The position numbers were made by a program, and so were the translations under genes. Source: Candidatus Riesia sp. GBBU (GTDB taxonomy: Bacteria; Pseudomonadota; Gammaproteobacteria; Enterobacterales; Enterobacteriaceae). From it: 64,000 nt of DNA. The stretch spans positions 384,172 to 448,171 of the forward strand of contig CP012849.1 of NCBI GenBank assembly GCA_002074035.1, written 5' to 3'. Shown here in pieces: positions 38,345 through 47,134 of the stretch. Numbering within the stretch: the stretch's first letter is position 1; the number at the start of each line of letters is the position of its first letter. The notes below the pieces were generated by a model, which had not been told where the DNA came from, ran no database searches, and saw nothing but the letters and a program-made list of their open reading frames with translations.

Positions 38345-38963
38345 CTGAAATCCTGTTCTTAACTATTCTTATAAAGAAATTTGAGAAAATTTAATTTTTA
38401 CGTAAGTTTTAAAATTTTTAATTATTTCATATCTAAAATAATTTAATATTTTAACTGAAATAATGTTTATTCAAAAATAGTTTTCTTAAATTAAAAATTT
38501 GATTTTTAAAAATTTTTGTATTTTGAAGAAACATTAATTTATGTGCATAATTATGGTAAATAAATTTACAAAAAGACTTTTATATACATAAAATGAGTTT
38601 TCAGTTTTTAAGTAATAACTAATTTGACAATTAGAATTAGTTTCTAATTCATTAATAAGTTTGGTTTTAAAAATACACTAAGAATAATTTTTGTTGTTTT
38701 ATTTAAAAATTTTACATACTTATAGATATAATTTTTGTAAATTTTCAAAAGTTTTCTTGTCAATGATTAATGATTATTTGATTTTAGTGAAAACAAGTAT
38801 TTTATACATCTTTGTTTATGCAGTTATCAATGTTACTAAAAGATATTTATATAATTTCTTCTAAAACATTTCAAATTTAAATTTGAAATCTTCCCAAGAA
38901 TTATTCTAATATCATAGAAGTTTTTAAATTCTATGACTAATTTTTTATTATATTTTTTTAGAT
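38345..38963. other. Non-coding gap between divergent trkH and tusA
   Basis: About 620 AT-rich bases without a credible gene. Near the tusA end it contains a 22-bp perfect palindrome (38868-38889) and a terminator-shaped 8-bp hairpin (38912-38936) with a T-run a few bases later. Confidence 0.6.
38868..38889. repeat. 22-bp perfect palindrome upstream of tusA
   Basis: The half ATTTCAAATTT (38868-38878) is followed directly by its exact complement to 38889, with one C-G pair per arm. No loop separates the arms. It lies about 75 bases before the tusA start. Confidence 0.7.
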
Positions 38964-39245
38964 GTGTCAAAATTTAACAAAAGAGAAACATTTAATAAAT
39001 ATTTGAAAGAAGCTGATTATAAAATCAACATAGAAGGTCTTTTGTGCATGAGTTCTTTATATCTTATTAGAAACTCACTAATAAAAATGAGAGATGGTGA
39101 AAAGCTACTAGTAATTTCAAATAATACAATATCTAGAGAAGATATACCTAAACTTTGTTACGTGACAAAAAATAGATTAATTAAAAAAAAAATTGACAAA
39201 CTACCATTTTTATTTCTGATTCAGAAAACTAATATTATTAAATAG
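38964..39245 (+). CDS. tusA: Sulfur carrier protein TusA, diverged (CPxP motif lost)
   Basis: TusA passes persulfide sulfur from IscS toward 2-thiouridine of tRNA. The body aligns well with E. coli TusA: SLYLIRNSLIKMRDGEKLLVI, then NTISREDIPKLCYV and KIDKLPFLFLIQK (E. coli DDPATTRDIPGFCTF, TDGLPYRYLIRK). The acceptor cysteine is kept (Cys28) but the CPEP motif reads CMSS, so both prolines are gone. The start is uncertain: GTG at 38964 gives 93 residues and a longer N terminus than the E. coli 81-residue protein; TTG at 39003 is an alternative, and neither has a ribosome-binding site. It may be a fast-evolving working gene or one in early decay; the intact frame favours function. Confidence 0.8.
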   Translation: MSKFNKRETFNKYLKEADYKINIEGLLCMSSLYLIRNSLIKMRDGEKLLVISNNTISREDIPKLCYVTKNRLIKKKIDKLPFLFLIQKTNIIK

Positions 39246-39399
39246 AAATTTATATCAAAAACACAATGGTATTTTTAAGATTGAAATTGTTTTACTTAAG
39301 GACTTAAATATAATTAAGATATATTTGTATATTTTAACGATAAATTATGCCCTAATGATTTTTCTGTGAAAGTTCATTAAAAACTTTAATAAAAATTTT

Positions 39400-39421
39400 A
39401 CTTTGTAGTACAAAGTTTTTA
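39400..39421 (+). terminator. Possible rho-independent terminator after tusA
   Basis: ACTTTGT (39400-39406) pairs with ACAAAGT (39410-39416) around a 3-base loop and is followed by TTTTTAT. It lies about 155 bases after the tusA stop. Confidence 0.45.
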
Positions 39422-40127
39422 TAATTTTGATTAATTAAACTTAACTATTAGATTCTTAATAATAAAACTTGTTTGAGTCTAACAGTAGAATATATGCTAG
39501 AAATTATTCACAATTAGATCAATATTTTTGTTTTAGAAGTTCTTCTATAAAGAACAATTCAAAGTTTTAATTTACATAAAATTATATAATATTTTAATCG
39601 ATGAAAGTATGAGTTTTATATCCTATAATATTCTACAAATTCTATTTAAAGTTCCTATTTTAAACTGACTATGATAGTACTATTTATCTAGAGTTCTAAA
39701 CTGAAATTAAATTTTAGTTATTTGAAAAAATGTTTTATAAACTTTCTGCAATAATAATCAAAATTAAGTTAAAATTTCTATGAAATTATTCAAACAAATT
39801 TTGTGAAATATTCAAAATTTCACTTTTTTAAAAAATTTTAAGATTAATTAGTAAACATTAACGTTTTTAAATAAAAAGTAGTCTAGTTAATTTCTTAAAT
39901 ACACAGGAATTTAATTGTGTATTAGAAATAAAAATAAATTGATATGTTTTACAGAAAGTAAGAGTACACTTTTATAAAGATTTATGTTTTTGATTTATTA
40001 GAACTTGTTTATTTTATTATTTTTTGAAGATTGTCAGATTTCATTATCATTTAAAAATGTTTTATTAACTGTAGATAAAAGTTACTCTATGTTTTATCAT
40101 AATAATTTTAATTAATTGCTAATATTT

Positions 40128-40153
40128 ATAAAATTTTTATATAAAAATTTTAT
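40128..40153. repeat. 26-bp perfect palindrome upstream of talB
   Basis: ATAAAATTTTTAT (40128-40140) is followed without a gap by its exact complement (40141-40153). It is pure A/T. It may be chance in such DNA, or a cruciform-forming element. Confidence 0.75.
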
Positions 40154-40249
40154 TTATAAGTTATATTTCTAGATTTTTTGTTTTTAGAAAAAAATATTAC
40201 ATAAATAAGATGCTGAAATGCATACGTCTTCTAGAATTTTGGAGAAACT

Positions 40250-41212
40250 GTGAATAAATTAGAGTCTTTAAAAAAAATTACTAAAGTAGTAGCCGACACT
40301 TGTAATATAGATAGTTTAAAATCTTATGATATTGATGGAGTTACAACAAACCCATCTCTAATATTAGAAGTTTTGAAAAACGAGAAATGTCAGTCTATTA
40401 TCGATGAATCAATTAAATTCGCTCTTAGAAAGAGTATTTTTTTAGAAAAAAGAATTAAATATGCATACAATAAATTTTTAATTAAAATGGGCGTAGAAAT
40501 ATTAAAATGTATTTCTGGTAGAATTTCTACAGAAATTGATGTTAACTTTTCCTACGATAAAGAAAAATCTATAGAAGAAGCAAAGAGAATTATTGAACTT
40601 TATGAGGAAGAAAATATCAACAAGGACAGAATATTAATAAAATTAGCTGCAACTTGGCAAGGAATTTGTGCAGCAGAGAAATTAGAAAAAGAAGGAATAA
40701 ACTGCAATTTAACACTTGTTTTCTCTTTAGCTCAAGCTTTGTCTTGCGCTGAATCAGGAGTGTATGCTGTTTCTCCTTTTGTTGGAAGAATCATGGATTG
40801 GTATAAGTTTAATACTTCAATATCTAATAAAGAAAGTTTAAAACATCCAGGAATAGAATTTGTTGAAAATGTTTATAATTCTTACAAAAGAAATGGGTAT
40901 AAAACAAATATAATTGGAGCTAGTATAAGGGACATTAACGAAGTTATTCAACTTGCTGGATGTGACTATTTAACTATTCCAATAAATATAATTAAAGATT
41001 TAAGAGAACTAAAAGGAAAAATATATAGAAATTTGAGATATGTTGGTCAAATTGTTAAAAAAAAAACATCTACAAAGGAAAATGATTTCTATTGGAATCA
41101 CAATTTTAATATCATGGCTTCTACTAAATTATCTGAAGGAATTCAAAAGTTTTTCTTTGATCAAGAAAAATTAAAGAAACATATTGCAAAAAAGATAATT
41201 AATTTCATATGA
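40250..41212 (+). CDS. talB: Transaldolase (GTG start)
   Basis: Transfers dihydroxyacetone units between sugar phosphates in the non-oxidative pentose phosphate pathway. The start is GTG 40250 with GGAG six bases upstream (40241-40244). Signatures: VVADTCNIDSLK, TTNPSLIL, GRISTEIDVNFSYD, the Schiff-base lysine in RILIKLAATWQG (about 131), GINCNLTLVFSLAQALSCAE and SPFVGRIMDWYK. 320 residues versus 317; TalB and TalA cannot be told apart with certainty, but the position before dnaK is that of talB. Several sites have drifted (IPINIIKDL for IAPALLKEL). Confidence 0.95.
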   Translation: MNKLESLKKITKVVADTCNIDSLKSYDIDGVTTNPSLILEVLKNEKCQSIIDESIKFALRKSIFLEKRIKYAYNKFLIKMGVEILKCISGRISTEIDVNFSYDKEKSIEEAKRIIELYEEENINKDRILIKLAATWQGICAAEKLEKEGINCNLTLVFSLAQALSCAESGVYAVSPFVGRIMDWYKFNTSISNKESLKHPGIEFVENVYNSYKRNGYKTNIIGASIRDINEVIQLAGCDYLTIPINIIKDLRELKGKIYRNLRYVGQIVKKKTSTKENDFYWNHNFNIMASTKLSEGIQKFFFDQEKLKKHIAKKIINFI

Positions 41213-41289
41213 AATGAATTGATAAATTAGTTTATATCTACATCAAAGATTTTTATATATTTTAAAAATGTATTTTGTAATTAAGATTA

Positions 41290-41317
41290 CTTGAAAAAAT
41301 CATATAAATCCTCATAT
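41290..41317 (+). promoter_or_regulatory. Sigma-32 (heat-shock) type promoter of dnaK
   Basis: CTTGAAA (41290-41296), 13 bases, then CCTCATAT (41310-41317), against the RpoH consensus CTTGAAA, 11-16 bases, CCCCATNT. It lies about 40 bases before the dnaK ATG. C-rich -10 elements are rare in this DNA, which makes the match more telling. Confidence 0.7.
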
Positions 41318-41356
41318 CGTTTTATATAATTTTTATATTTTCCATGGAGGTATTAA

Positions 41357-43273
41357 ATGGGTAAGATTATAGGAATTGATCTAGGTACCACAAATTCCTG
41401 CGTTGCTGTCATGGAAGGTAAAAACGCTCGAGTTTTGGAAAATAGTGAGGGTGATCGAACTACACCATCAGTTATAGCGTATACTAAAGATGGAGAAATT
41501 TTAGTTGGACAACCAGCTAAAAGACAATCTATTACTAATCCAAAAAACACTCTTTTTGCAATAAAGCGTTTAATTGGTCGTCGTTTTGACGATAAGGAAG
41601 TTCAAAGAGATATACCAATTATGCCTTACGAAATTATTAAATCTTCTAATGGAGATGCTTGGTTAAGAATTGGCGGAAAAGAAATAGCTCCTCCTCAAAT
41701 ATCTGCTGAAGTTTTAAAAAAAATGAAAAAAACTGCTGAAGATTTTTTTGGTGGAAAAGTTAATGAATCAGTTATTACTGTTCCTGCATATTTTAACGAT
41801 GTTCAAAGGCAAGCAACGAAAGATGCAGGAAGAATTGCTGGATTAGATGTAAAAAGGATTATTAATGAGCCTACAGCAGCTGCTCTTGCTTACGGATTAG
41901 ACAAAGAAGTTGGGAATAGAGTAGTTGCAGTATATGATTTAGGTGGAGGTACTTTTGATATTTCAATAATTGAAATCGATGAGTTAGACGGGGAGAAAAC
42001 TTATGAAGTACTAGCTACAAATGGAGATACTCATTTAGGTGGAGAAGATTTTGATAATAGATTAATTAATTATCTAGTAAGTGAGTTTAAAGCTGAAAGT
42101 GGATTTGATCTTAAAAATGATCCATTAGCTATGCAAAGATTAAAAGAAGCAGGTGAAAAATCGAAGATAGAACTTTCTTCCTCTCAACAGACAGAAGTAA
42201 ATCTTCCTTACATTACTGCAGATTCAACTGGACCTAAGCATATGAATATAAAGATTACTAGAGCTAAGCTGGAATCTTTGGTTGAAGATTTGGTTAGTAA
42301 ATCTATGAATCCTGTAAGGGTTGCTTTAAAAGATGCTAATCTAAAGATCAATGATATTAATGATGTTATTCTTGTTGGAGGACAAACAAGAATGCCGATG
42401 GTTCAGAAGGCGGTTGCAGATTTCTTTCATAAAGAACCTAGGAAAGATGTTAATCCAGACGAAGCAGTTGCTATTGGAGCAGCAGTTCAAGGAGGTGTTT
42501 TAGCAGGAGATGTGAAAGACGTATTGTTGTTAGATGTAACTCCATTATCTCTTGGAATCGAAACAATGGGTGGAGTCATGACAGTTTTAATAGGGAAAAA
42601 CACTACTATACCTACAAAACATAGTCAAGTTTTTTCAACAGCTGAAGACAATCAATCAGCTGTAACTATTCATGTATTACAAGGAGAAAGAAAGAGATCA
42701 ATAGATAATAAATCTTTAGGACAGTTTAATTTAGACGGTATACAACCAGCTCCAAGAGGAATGCCTCAAATTGAAGTTACTTTTGATATTGATGCAGATG
42801 GAATTTTACATGTTTCTGCAAAAGATAAAAAAACTGGTCGAGAGCAGAATATAACTATAAAAGCTTCTTCAGGTTTAAGTGAAAAAGAAATTAAAAAAAT
42901 GGTTAGTGACGCTGAAGCAAACATTGAGTCTGATAGAAAATTTGAAGAATTAGTAAAATCTAGAAACCAAGCAGATCAGTTAATTCATAGTACAAGAAAA
43001 AAACTTGAAGAAGTTAAAAATAACTTAAGTAACGAAGTAACAAACAAAATAGAGAAATCAATTTCTGATTTGGAAAGTGCCATAAGAGGAGAAAATAAGG
43101 AACTAATTGATTCAAAGATCAGGCTCTTAATAGAAGATTCATCTAAACTATTTGAATTTTCTAAAAAAAATGAAAATTCTTATAAGAGTGAGAACACTAA
43201 CAAAAAAACAGAAAATAATGAAAACGTTGTTGAAGCAGAATTTGAAGAAGTAAAAGATAAAGATAAAAATTAA
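41357..43273 (+). CDS. dnaK: Chaperone protein DnaK (Hsp70)
   Basis: ATP-driven chaperone working with DnaJ and GrpE on unfolded proteins. Exactly 638 residues, like E. coli. Nucleotide-binding domain: [16 protein letters not shown], the catalytic region [49 protein letters not shown] and [12 protein letters not shown]; linker [15 protein letters not shown]; then the substrate-binding domain and a shorter acidic tail ending EEVKDKDKN. The ribosome-binding site GGAGG (41346-41350) is the best in the window. Codon choice and GC content are visibly higher than in neighbours, as expected for an abundant protein. Preceded by a sigma-32-type promoter. Confidence 0.99.
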   Translation: MGKIIGIDLGTTNSCVAVMEGKNARVLENSEGDRTTPSVIAYTKDGEILVGQPAKRQSITNPKNTLFAIKRLIGRRFDDKEVQRDIPIMPYEIIKSSNGDAWLRIGGKEIAPPQISAEVLKKMKKTAEDFFGGKVNESVITVPAYFNDVQRQATKDAGRIAGLDVKRIINEPTAAALAYGLDKEVGNRVVAVYDLGGGTFDISIIEIDELDGEKTYEVLATNGDTHLGGEDFDNRLINYLVSEFKAESGFDLKNDPLAMQRLKEAGEKSKIELSSSQQTEVNLPYITADSTGPKHMNIKITRAKLESLVEDLVSKSMNPVRVALKDANLKINDINDVILVGGQTRMPMVQKAVADFFHKEPRKDVNPDEAVAIGAAVQGGVLAGDVKDVLLLDVTPLSLGIETMGGVMTVLIGKNTTIPTKHSQVFSTAEDNQSAVTIHVLQGERKRSIDNKSLGQFNLDGIQPAPRGMPQIEVTFDIDADGILHVSAKDKKTGREQNITIKASSGLSEKEIKKMVSDAEANIESDRKFEELVKSRNQADQLIHSTRKKLEEVKNNLSNEVTNKIEKSISDLESAIRGENKELIDSKIRLLIEDSSKLFEFSKKNENSYKSENTNKKTENNENVVEAEFEEVKDKDKN

Positions 43274-43313
43274 ATTTGTTTATACAACTATTAGTTTTAA
43301 AGTTTTAGTAGAC

Positions 43314-43353
43314 AATCGGGTGTTGAGAGCTGATTCTCTCCTCCCGATTTTTT
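43314..43353 (+). terminator. GC-rich hairpin between dnaK and dnaJ
   Basis: AATCGGG (43314-43320) pairs with CCCGATT (43343-43349); inside it GAGAG (43325-43329) pairs with CTCTC (43336-43340), with a T-run to 43353. It is among the most stable hairpins here and would partly end transcription after dnaK, giving more DnaK than DnaJ. Confidence 0.7.
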
Positions 43354-43374
43354 ATATATGAATGGTAAACAAGA

Positions 43375-44508
43375 ATGATAAAAAAAGATTATTACGAGAT
43401 TCTTGGTATTAACAGAGAAGCTAATGAGCAGGAAATAAAAAAAGCATATAAAAGACTAGCTATTAAATATCATCCTGACAGGAATCATGGAGATAAAAAA
43501 GCCGAAGGAAAATTTAAAGAAATAAAGGAAGCATATGACGTTTTAAGTGATAAAAATAAAAGAAGTTCTTATGATCAATATGGACATTCAGCTTTTGACA
43601 ATGGAACAAATGAATTTAATGGAAATTTTACTTCAACAGGTTCCGATTTCGGTGATATTTTTGGAGATGTTTTTGGAGATATTTTTGGAAATAAAAGAGA
43701 TAGTAAATACTCAAGAGGATCTGATTTGCAATTTGATATTTCTTTAACTTTGGAACAAGCAGTTATGGGAGTTAAAAGAAAAATTAATATTCCAACATTC
43801 ATAACTTGTGATGTTTGTAATGGAAATGGATCAAAATTTGGTAATAGATTTAAAAAATGTTTTGAATGTAATGGTAAAGGTCAAATTTATATTAGACAAG
43901 GATTTTTTTCTGTCCAACAAACTTGTTCTTCATGTAATGGAAAAGGACAAATTATTACAGAATTCTGTAGAAAATGTTTTGGTAAAGGTAGAGTTAGAAA
44001 AAATAAAGTTTTATCAATTAAAATCCCGTCTGGTGTAAATACAGGAGACAGAATTAAACTAAGTGGAGAAGGAGAGGCTGGCGAAATGGGTGCTAAACAT
44101 GGAGATTTATATGTTAATATAAATGTCTATAAACATTCAATTTTTTGGAGAGATGGAAATAATTTACATTGTGAAGTTCCAATTAATTTTTCAACAGCGG
44201 CGTTAGGCGGAATAGTTGATATACCTACATTAAATGGAAAAGTCTCTTTAAGAATTCCTCCAGAAACTCAAACAGGAAAGATTTTTAGAATGCGTGGTAA
44301 AGGAGTAAGGTCAGTAAACAGTAGATCTGTAGGTGATTTAATGTGTAGAATTGTTGTCGAAACTCCTGTAAAACTTAACGAAAAACAAAAGTCAATTTTA
44401 AGAAAGTTTGAAGAATCAATTGATAATGGAAATAATGGAAAAAATATTCCACGTTCTAAGAGTTTTTTAGAAAGTGTGAAAAAATTCTTTGATAATTTAA
44501 CAAAGTAA
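43375..44508 (+). CDS. dnaJ: Chaperone protein DnaJ (Hsp40)
   Basis: Co-chaperone that stimulates DnaK ATPase and presents substrates. J domain at 1-70 with the HPD tripeptide ([10 protein letters not shown], about 33-35), a Gly/Phe-rich linker containing three FGD-type repeats, then four zinc-finger motifs [24 protein letters not shown] and CRKCFGKG (about 144-205), and the C-terminal substrate domain with [12 protein letters not shown] and [15 protein letters not shown]. 377 residues versus 376. It follows dnaK by about 100 bases across a hairpin. Confidence 0.98.
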   Translation: MIKKDYYEILGINREANEQEIKKAYKRLAIKYHPDRNHGDKKAEGKFKEIKEAYDVLSDKNKRSSYDQYGHSAFDNGTNEFNGNFTSTGSDFGDIFGDVFGDIFGNKRDSKYSRGSDLQFDISLTLEQAVMGVKRKINIPTFITCDVCNGNGSKFGNRFKKCFECNGKGQIYIRQGFFSVQQTCSSCNGKGQIITEFCRKCFGKGRVRKNKVLSIKIPSGVNTGDRIKLSGEGEAGEMGAKHGDLYVNINVYKHSIFWRDGNNLHCEVPINFSTAALGGIVDIPTLNGKVSLRIPPETQTGKIFRMRGKGVRSVNSRSVGDLMCRIVVETPVKLNEKQKSILRKFEESIDNGNNGKNIPRSKSFLESVKKFFDNLTK

Positions 44509-44605
44509 AATATTTAAGTTTTAACTTATTTTGTTTTAGATATTTATTGTTTTTTATCGAAAAATAAATGTTCAATATGAATTGAATTTTTTATATTAAT
44601 CTACT

Positions 44606-45754
44606 ATGAAAAGAATAAAGAATTCTTTAACATCAGAGCTTTCAGGAAGTATTTTATTATTTTTTTCCTCAGCTTTAGCCATTTTTATGTCAAACAGTTC
44701 ACTGAAAAATATATATGAGAAATTTTTATCAATATCATTACGAATTAAAATATTAAATATAGACTTTAGTATTCCAGTTTCATTTTTAATAAATGATTGT
44801 TTGATGTCAATGTTTTTTTTTGTAGTGTGTCTAGAAATTAAGAAAGAAATAACATTTGGAAAGCTATCAAAATTAAATAGTACATTATTTCCGTTTATAT
44901 CTTCTGTTGGCGGAATGATTATCCCAGCTTTTATATATTATGCAATTAATATTTCTAATAAAAACGGTATTAATGGATTGGTAATTCCGATCACAACTGA
45001 TATAGTTTTTGTTGTAGTAATTATGCAATTTTTTCATAAAAGAATGTCCTCTTTGTTAAGAACGTTTTTATTATCTTTAGCGATAATTGATGATATTGGA
45101 GCAATTTTAATTATTGCTTTTTTTTACAAAAAGTCTTTATCTTTGCTATATATAGCAATAATGATAATTTTCTTAATCTTACTCAAGAAAACATTGAAAA
45201 CAAAAATAAAAAGTGTGTTTTTGTGTATAATTTCTTTGTTAATATTATGGATTCTGACGTTACTTTCTGGGATTCATCCAACTTTATCTGGTGTTATTCT
45301 AGGATTTTTAATTCCTATTAAACATAGAAAATCTATTTCAGAGAGATTAGAAAAACTTTTTCGTCCAATTGTGTATTATATAATATTGCCAGCGTTCGCT
45401 TTTACAAACATGGGAATTATTTTATATGATATAAGTATTCATGAGATATTTAATCCAATTTCATTTGGAATAATATTAGGTCTATTTTTTGGTAAACCTA
45501 TTGGGATATCAGTATTTGGTTGTTTATTTCATAAATTGTGCATGGACAGAAATGAAATAATAGATTTTAGACAAATACTTTCTGTGTCTTTTCTTTGTGG
45601 AGTTAGTTTTACTATGTCAATTTTTATATCAAATTTAACTTTTCATCAATTAGAAACACTTAATATCTATTCAAAGATTGGAATAATAATTGGATCATTT
45701 TTGTCTGCTTTTACTGGATGTATTCTACTAAATAAGTTTCTTCCAAAGAAATAA
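44606..45754 (+). CDS. nhaA: Na+/H+ antiporter NhaA
   Basis: Electrogenic sodium-proton exchanger of the inner membrane. The pair of acidic residues essential for ion binding is kept in LLSLAIIDDIGAILIIAFFY, and the upstream Asp in IPITTDIVFVVVIM; GIHPTLSGVILGF and the late PAFAFTNMGI also match. 382 residues versus 388 in E. coli with about 12 hydrophobic helices. It lies between dnaJ and rpsT as in E. coli, while the regulator nhaR is gone, so expression is probably constitutive. It suggests the habitat still imposes Na+ or pH stress. Confidence 0.95.
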   Translation: MKRIKNSLTSELSGSILLFFSSALAIFMSNSSLKNIYEKFLSISLRIKILNIDFSIPVSFLINDCLMSMFFFVVCLEIKKEITFGKLSKLNSTLFPFISSVGGMIIPAFIYYAINISNKNGINGLVIPITTDIVFVVVIMQFFHKRMSSLLRTFLLSLAIIDDIGAILIIAFFYKKSLSLLYIAIMIIFLILLKKTLKTKIKSVFLCIISLLILWILTLLSGIHPTLSGVILGFLIPIKHRKSISERLEKLFRPIVYYIILPAFAFTNMGIILYDISIHEIFNPISFGIILGLFFGKPIGISVFGCLFHKLCMDRNEIIDFRQILSVSFLCGVSFTMSIFISNLTFHQLETLNIYSKIGIIIGSFLSAFTGCILLNKFLPKK

Positions 45755-45791
45755 TAATAGTCTTATTTTAAAATGCTATACGTAATTTAAA

Positions 45792-46055
45792 TTATTTCAT
45801 AGATTTTATTTTACTTGAGATTTTAGACTTAAAACGAGAAGATTTATTTACATGTATCAACCCTTCTCTTGAGTATTTATCCAGTATAGATTGCATTTTA
45901 ACAAATAAAAATTTTACAGACTTTTTATCATCTTTTAATATGGATCTATTTAACTTTCTTAATATTGTTTTTATTCTAGATTTTTTACTTGAATTAATTT
46001 TTCTTTTCTTTTCAGACTGAATTATTCTTTTTCTAGAGGATTTGATGTTTGTCAA
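45792..46055 (-). CDS. rpsT: 30S ribosomal protein bS20 (TTG start)
   Basis: Small-subunit primary-binding protein. 87 residues, the E. coli length, beginning TNIKSSRKRIIQSEKKRKIN after the initiator, and containing KYSREGLIHVNKSSRFKSKISSKI. The only suitable start is TTG (complement of 46053-46055). E. coli rpsT also starts at UUG, where the weak start serves autogenous control by S20. It is divergent from ribF and convergent with nhaA, as in E. coli. Confidence 0.97.
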   Translation of the reverse strand: MTNIKSSRKRIIQSEKKRKINSSKKSRIKTILRKLNRSILKDDKKSVKFLFVKMQSILDKYSREGLIHVNKSSRFKSKISSKIKSMK

Positions 46056-46197
46056 TTTAAATTCTCAAATTATTTTAGAAATATTTTATAAATTCTATTA
46101 TTATAATGTTTTTATGTCAATTATTTTAATAGTTGAAGTATTTTTCATCAATAGTTTACGTTTAAAAATATTTTCAAAATGTTAAAAAGAAATTTTT

Positions 46198-47130
46198 ATG
46201 AAATTAGTTCGTGGAATTCATAATATTATGAAATGCCATCATAGATGCATGTTAACAATTGGAAATTTCGATTCTGTTCATTTAGGACATAGAGAACTAT
46301 TAAATTTATTGAGAATAAATAAGTATCGTTTTAAAATTCCTACAATGGTTATGATATTTGAACCTCAACCATTAGAATTTATTTTAGGAATAAAATCTCC
46401 AACTAGACTATATCCATTAAGAGATAAAATAAAGAAATTTTTTGAATATGAAATAGATTATTTATTATGTGTAAATTTCAACAATGAATTTTCTTCTCTA
46501 AGTCCAAATTCTTTTATATCAAAAATTTTAGTGAATAAATTAAAAATAAAATCTGTTATAATTGGAGATGATTTCCACTTTGGTAAAGATAGAACTGGAG
46601 ATTTTTATCTTTTATGTAAAAAAGGTAAACAATATGGTTTTCATGTATCAATTTTTAAAGAAATACAAAGAAATGGAGAAAGAGTTAGTAGTACTTCTAT
46701 AAGAAAAGCGTTGTCAAATGGTAACTTATTAATGGCAGAAAATCTTATGGGACATCCGTATAAATTAAGCGGAAAAGTAGTATATGGAAAACAGTTTGGA
46801 AGAACAATTGGATTTCCTACTGCAAACATTTTTCTAAGAAATATAACTATTCCATTAAATGGTGTATATATTGTTAATGTTTATGGTATTTTGAAAGAAA
46901 AATCATTGCAAGCTATAGCTAATATTGGTATAAGACCTACATTTAATGGAGATAAACAAAGAATTGAAGTACATTTGATTGATGTAAGGATGAATATATA
47001 TGGAATGAACATAGATATATTGTTTAGAAAAAAATTAAGAAATGAAATTAAATTTTCTTCAATTGAAAATCTAGTTAAACAAATACTTAAAGATATAGAT
47101 GAAACGAAAAAGTTTTTTCGATCAAATTAA
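46198..47130 (+). CDS. ribF: Bifunctional riboflavin kinase / FAD synthetase
   Basis: Converts riboflavin to FMN and then FAD. The N-terminal adenylyltransferase domain shows TIGNFDSVHLGHRELL with the nucleotidyltransferase GHxxL-type motif, and VIGDDFHFGKDRTGDF; the C-terminal kinase domain starts about residue 185 with GKVVYGKQFGRTIGFPTANI and contains NGVYIVNV and IANIGIRPTF. 310 residues versus 313. It ends 4 bases before the ileS ATG, so the ribF-ileS-lspA-ispH series is one tight operon as in E. coli. Confidence 0.97.
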   Translation: MKLVRGIHNIMKCHHRCMLTIGNFDSVHLGHRELLNLLRINKYRFKIPTMVMIFEPQPLEFILGIKSPTRLYPLRDKIKKFFEYEIDYLLCVNFNNEFSSLSPNSFISKILVNKLKIKSVIIGDDFHFGKDRTGDFYLLCKKGKQYGFHVSIFKEIQRNGERVSSTSIRKALSNGNLLMAENLMGHPYKLSGKVVYGKQFGRTIGFPTANIFLRNITIPLNGVYIVNVYGILKEKSLQAIANIGIRPTFNGDKQRIEVHLIDVRMNIYGMNIDILFRKKLRNEIKFSSIENLVKQILKDIDETKKFFRSN

Positions 47131-47134
47131 AAAA

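Larger units (their letters stand above)
39246..40249. other. Non-coding stretch (about 1.0 kb) tusA to talB
   Basis: No ORF, tRNA or recognisable remnant in either strand. It holds a terminator-like hairpin after tusA (39400-39421) and a 26-bp perfect palindrome (40128-40153) about 100 bases before talB. In E. coli the thr operon and other genes precede talB; none survives here. Confidence 0.6.

Noticed and set aside
43640-43700. Short tandem repeat GGAGATGTTTTTGGAGATATTTTTGG
   Set aside because: It encodes the normal Gly/Phe-rich linker of DnaJ; not a mobile or CRISPR repeat.
43547-44038. Plus-strand ORFs in a second frame of dnaJ (repetitive MILLEIFLEIF-type peptides)
   Set aside because: They arise from the Gly/Phe repeats and Cys-rich zinc-finger repeats of dnaJ read out of frame.
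47099-47134. Upstream ATG start for ileS
   Set aside because: It would overlap ribF by 32 bases and add residues absent from the family; ATG 47135 aligns with the E. coli N terminus.
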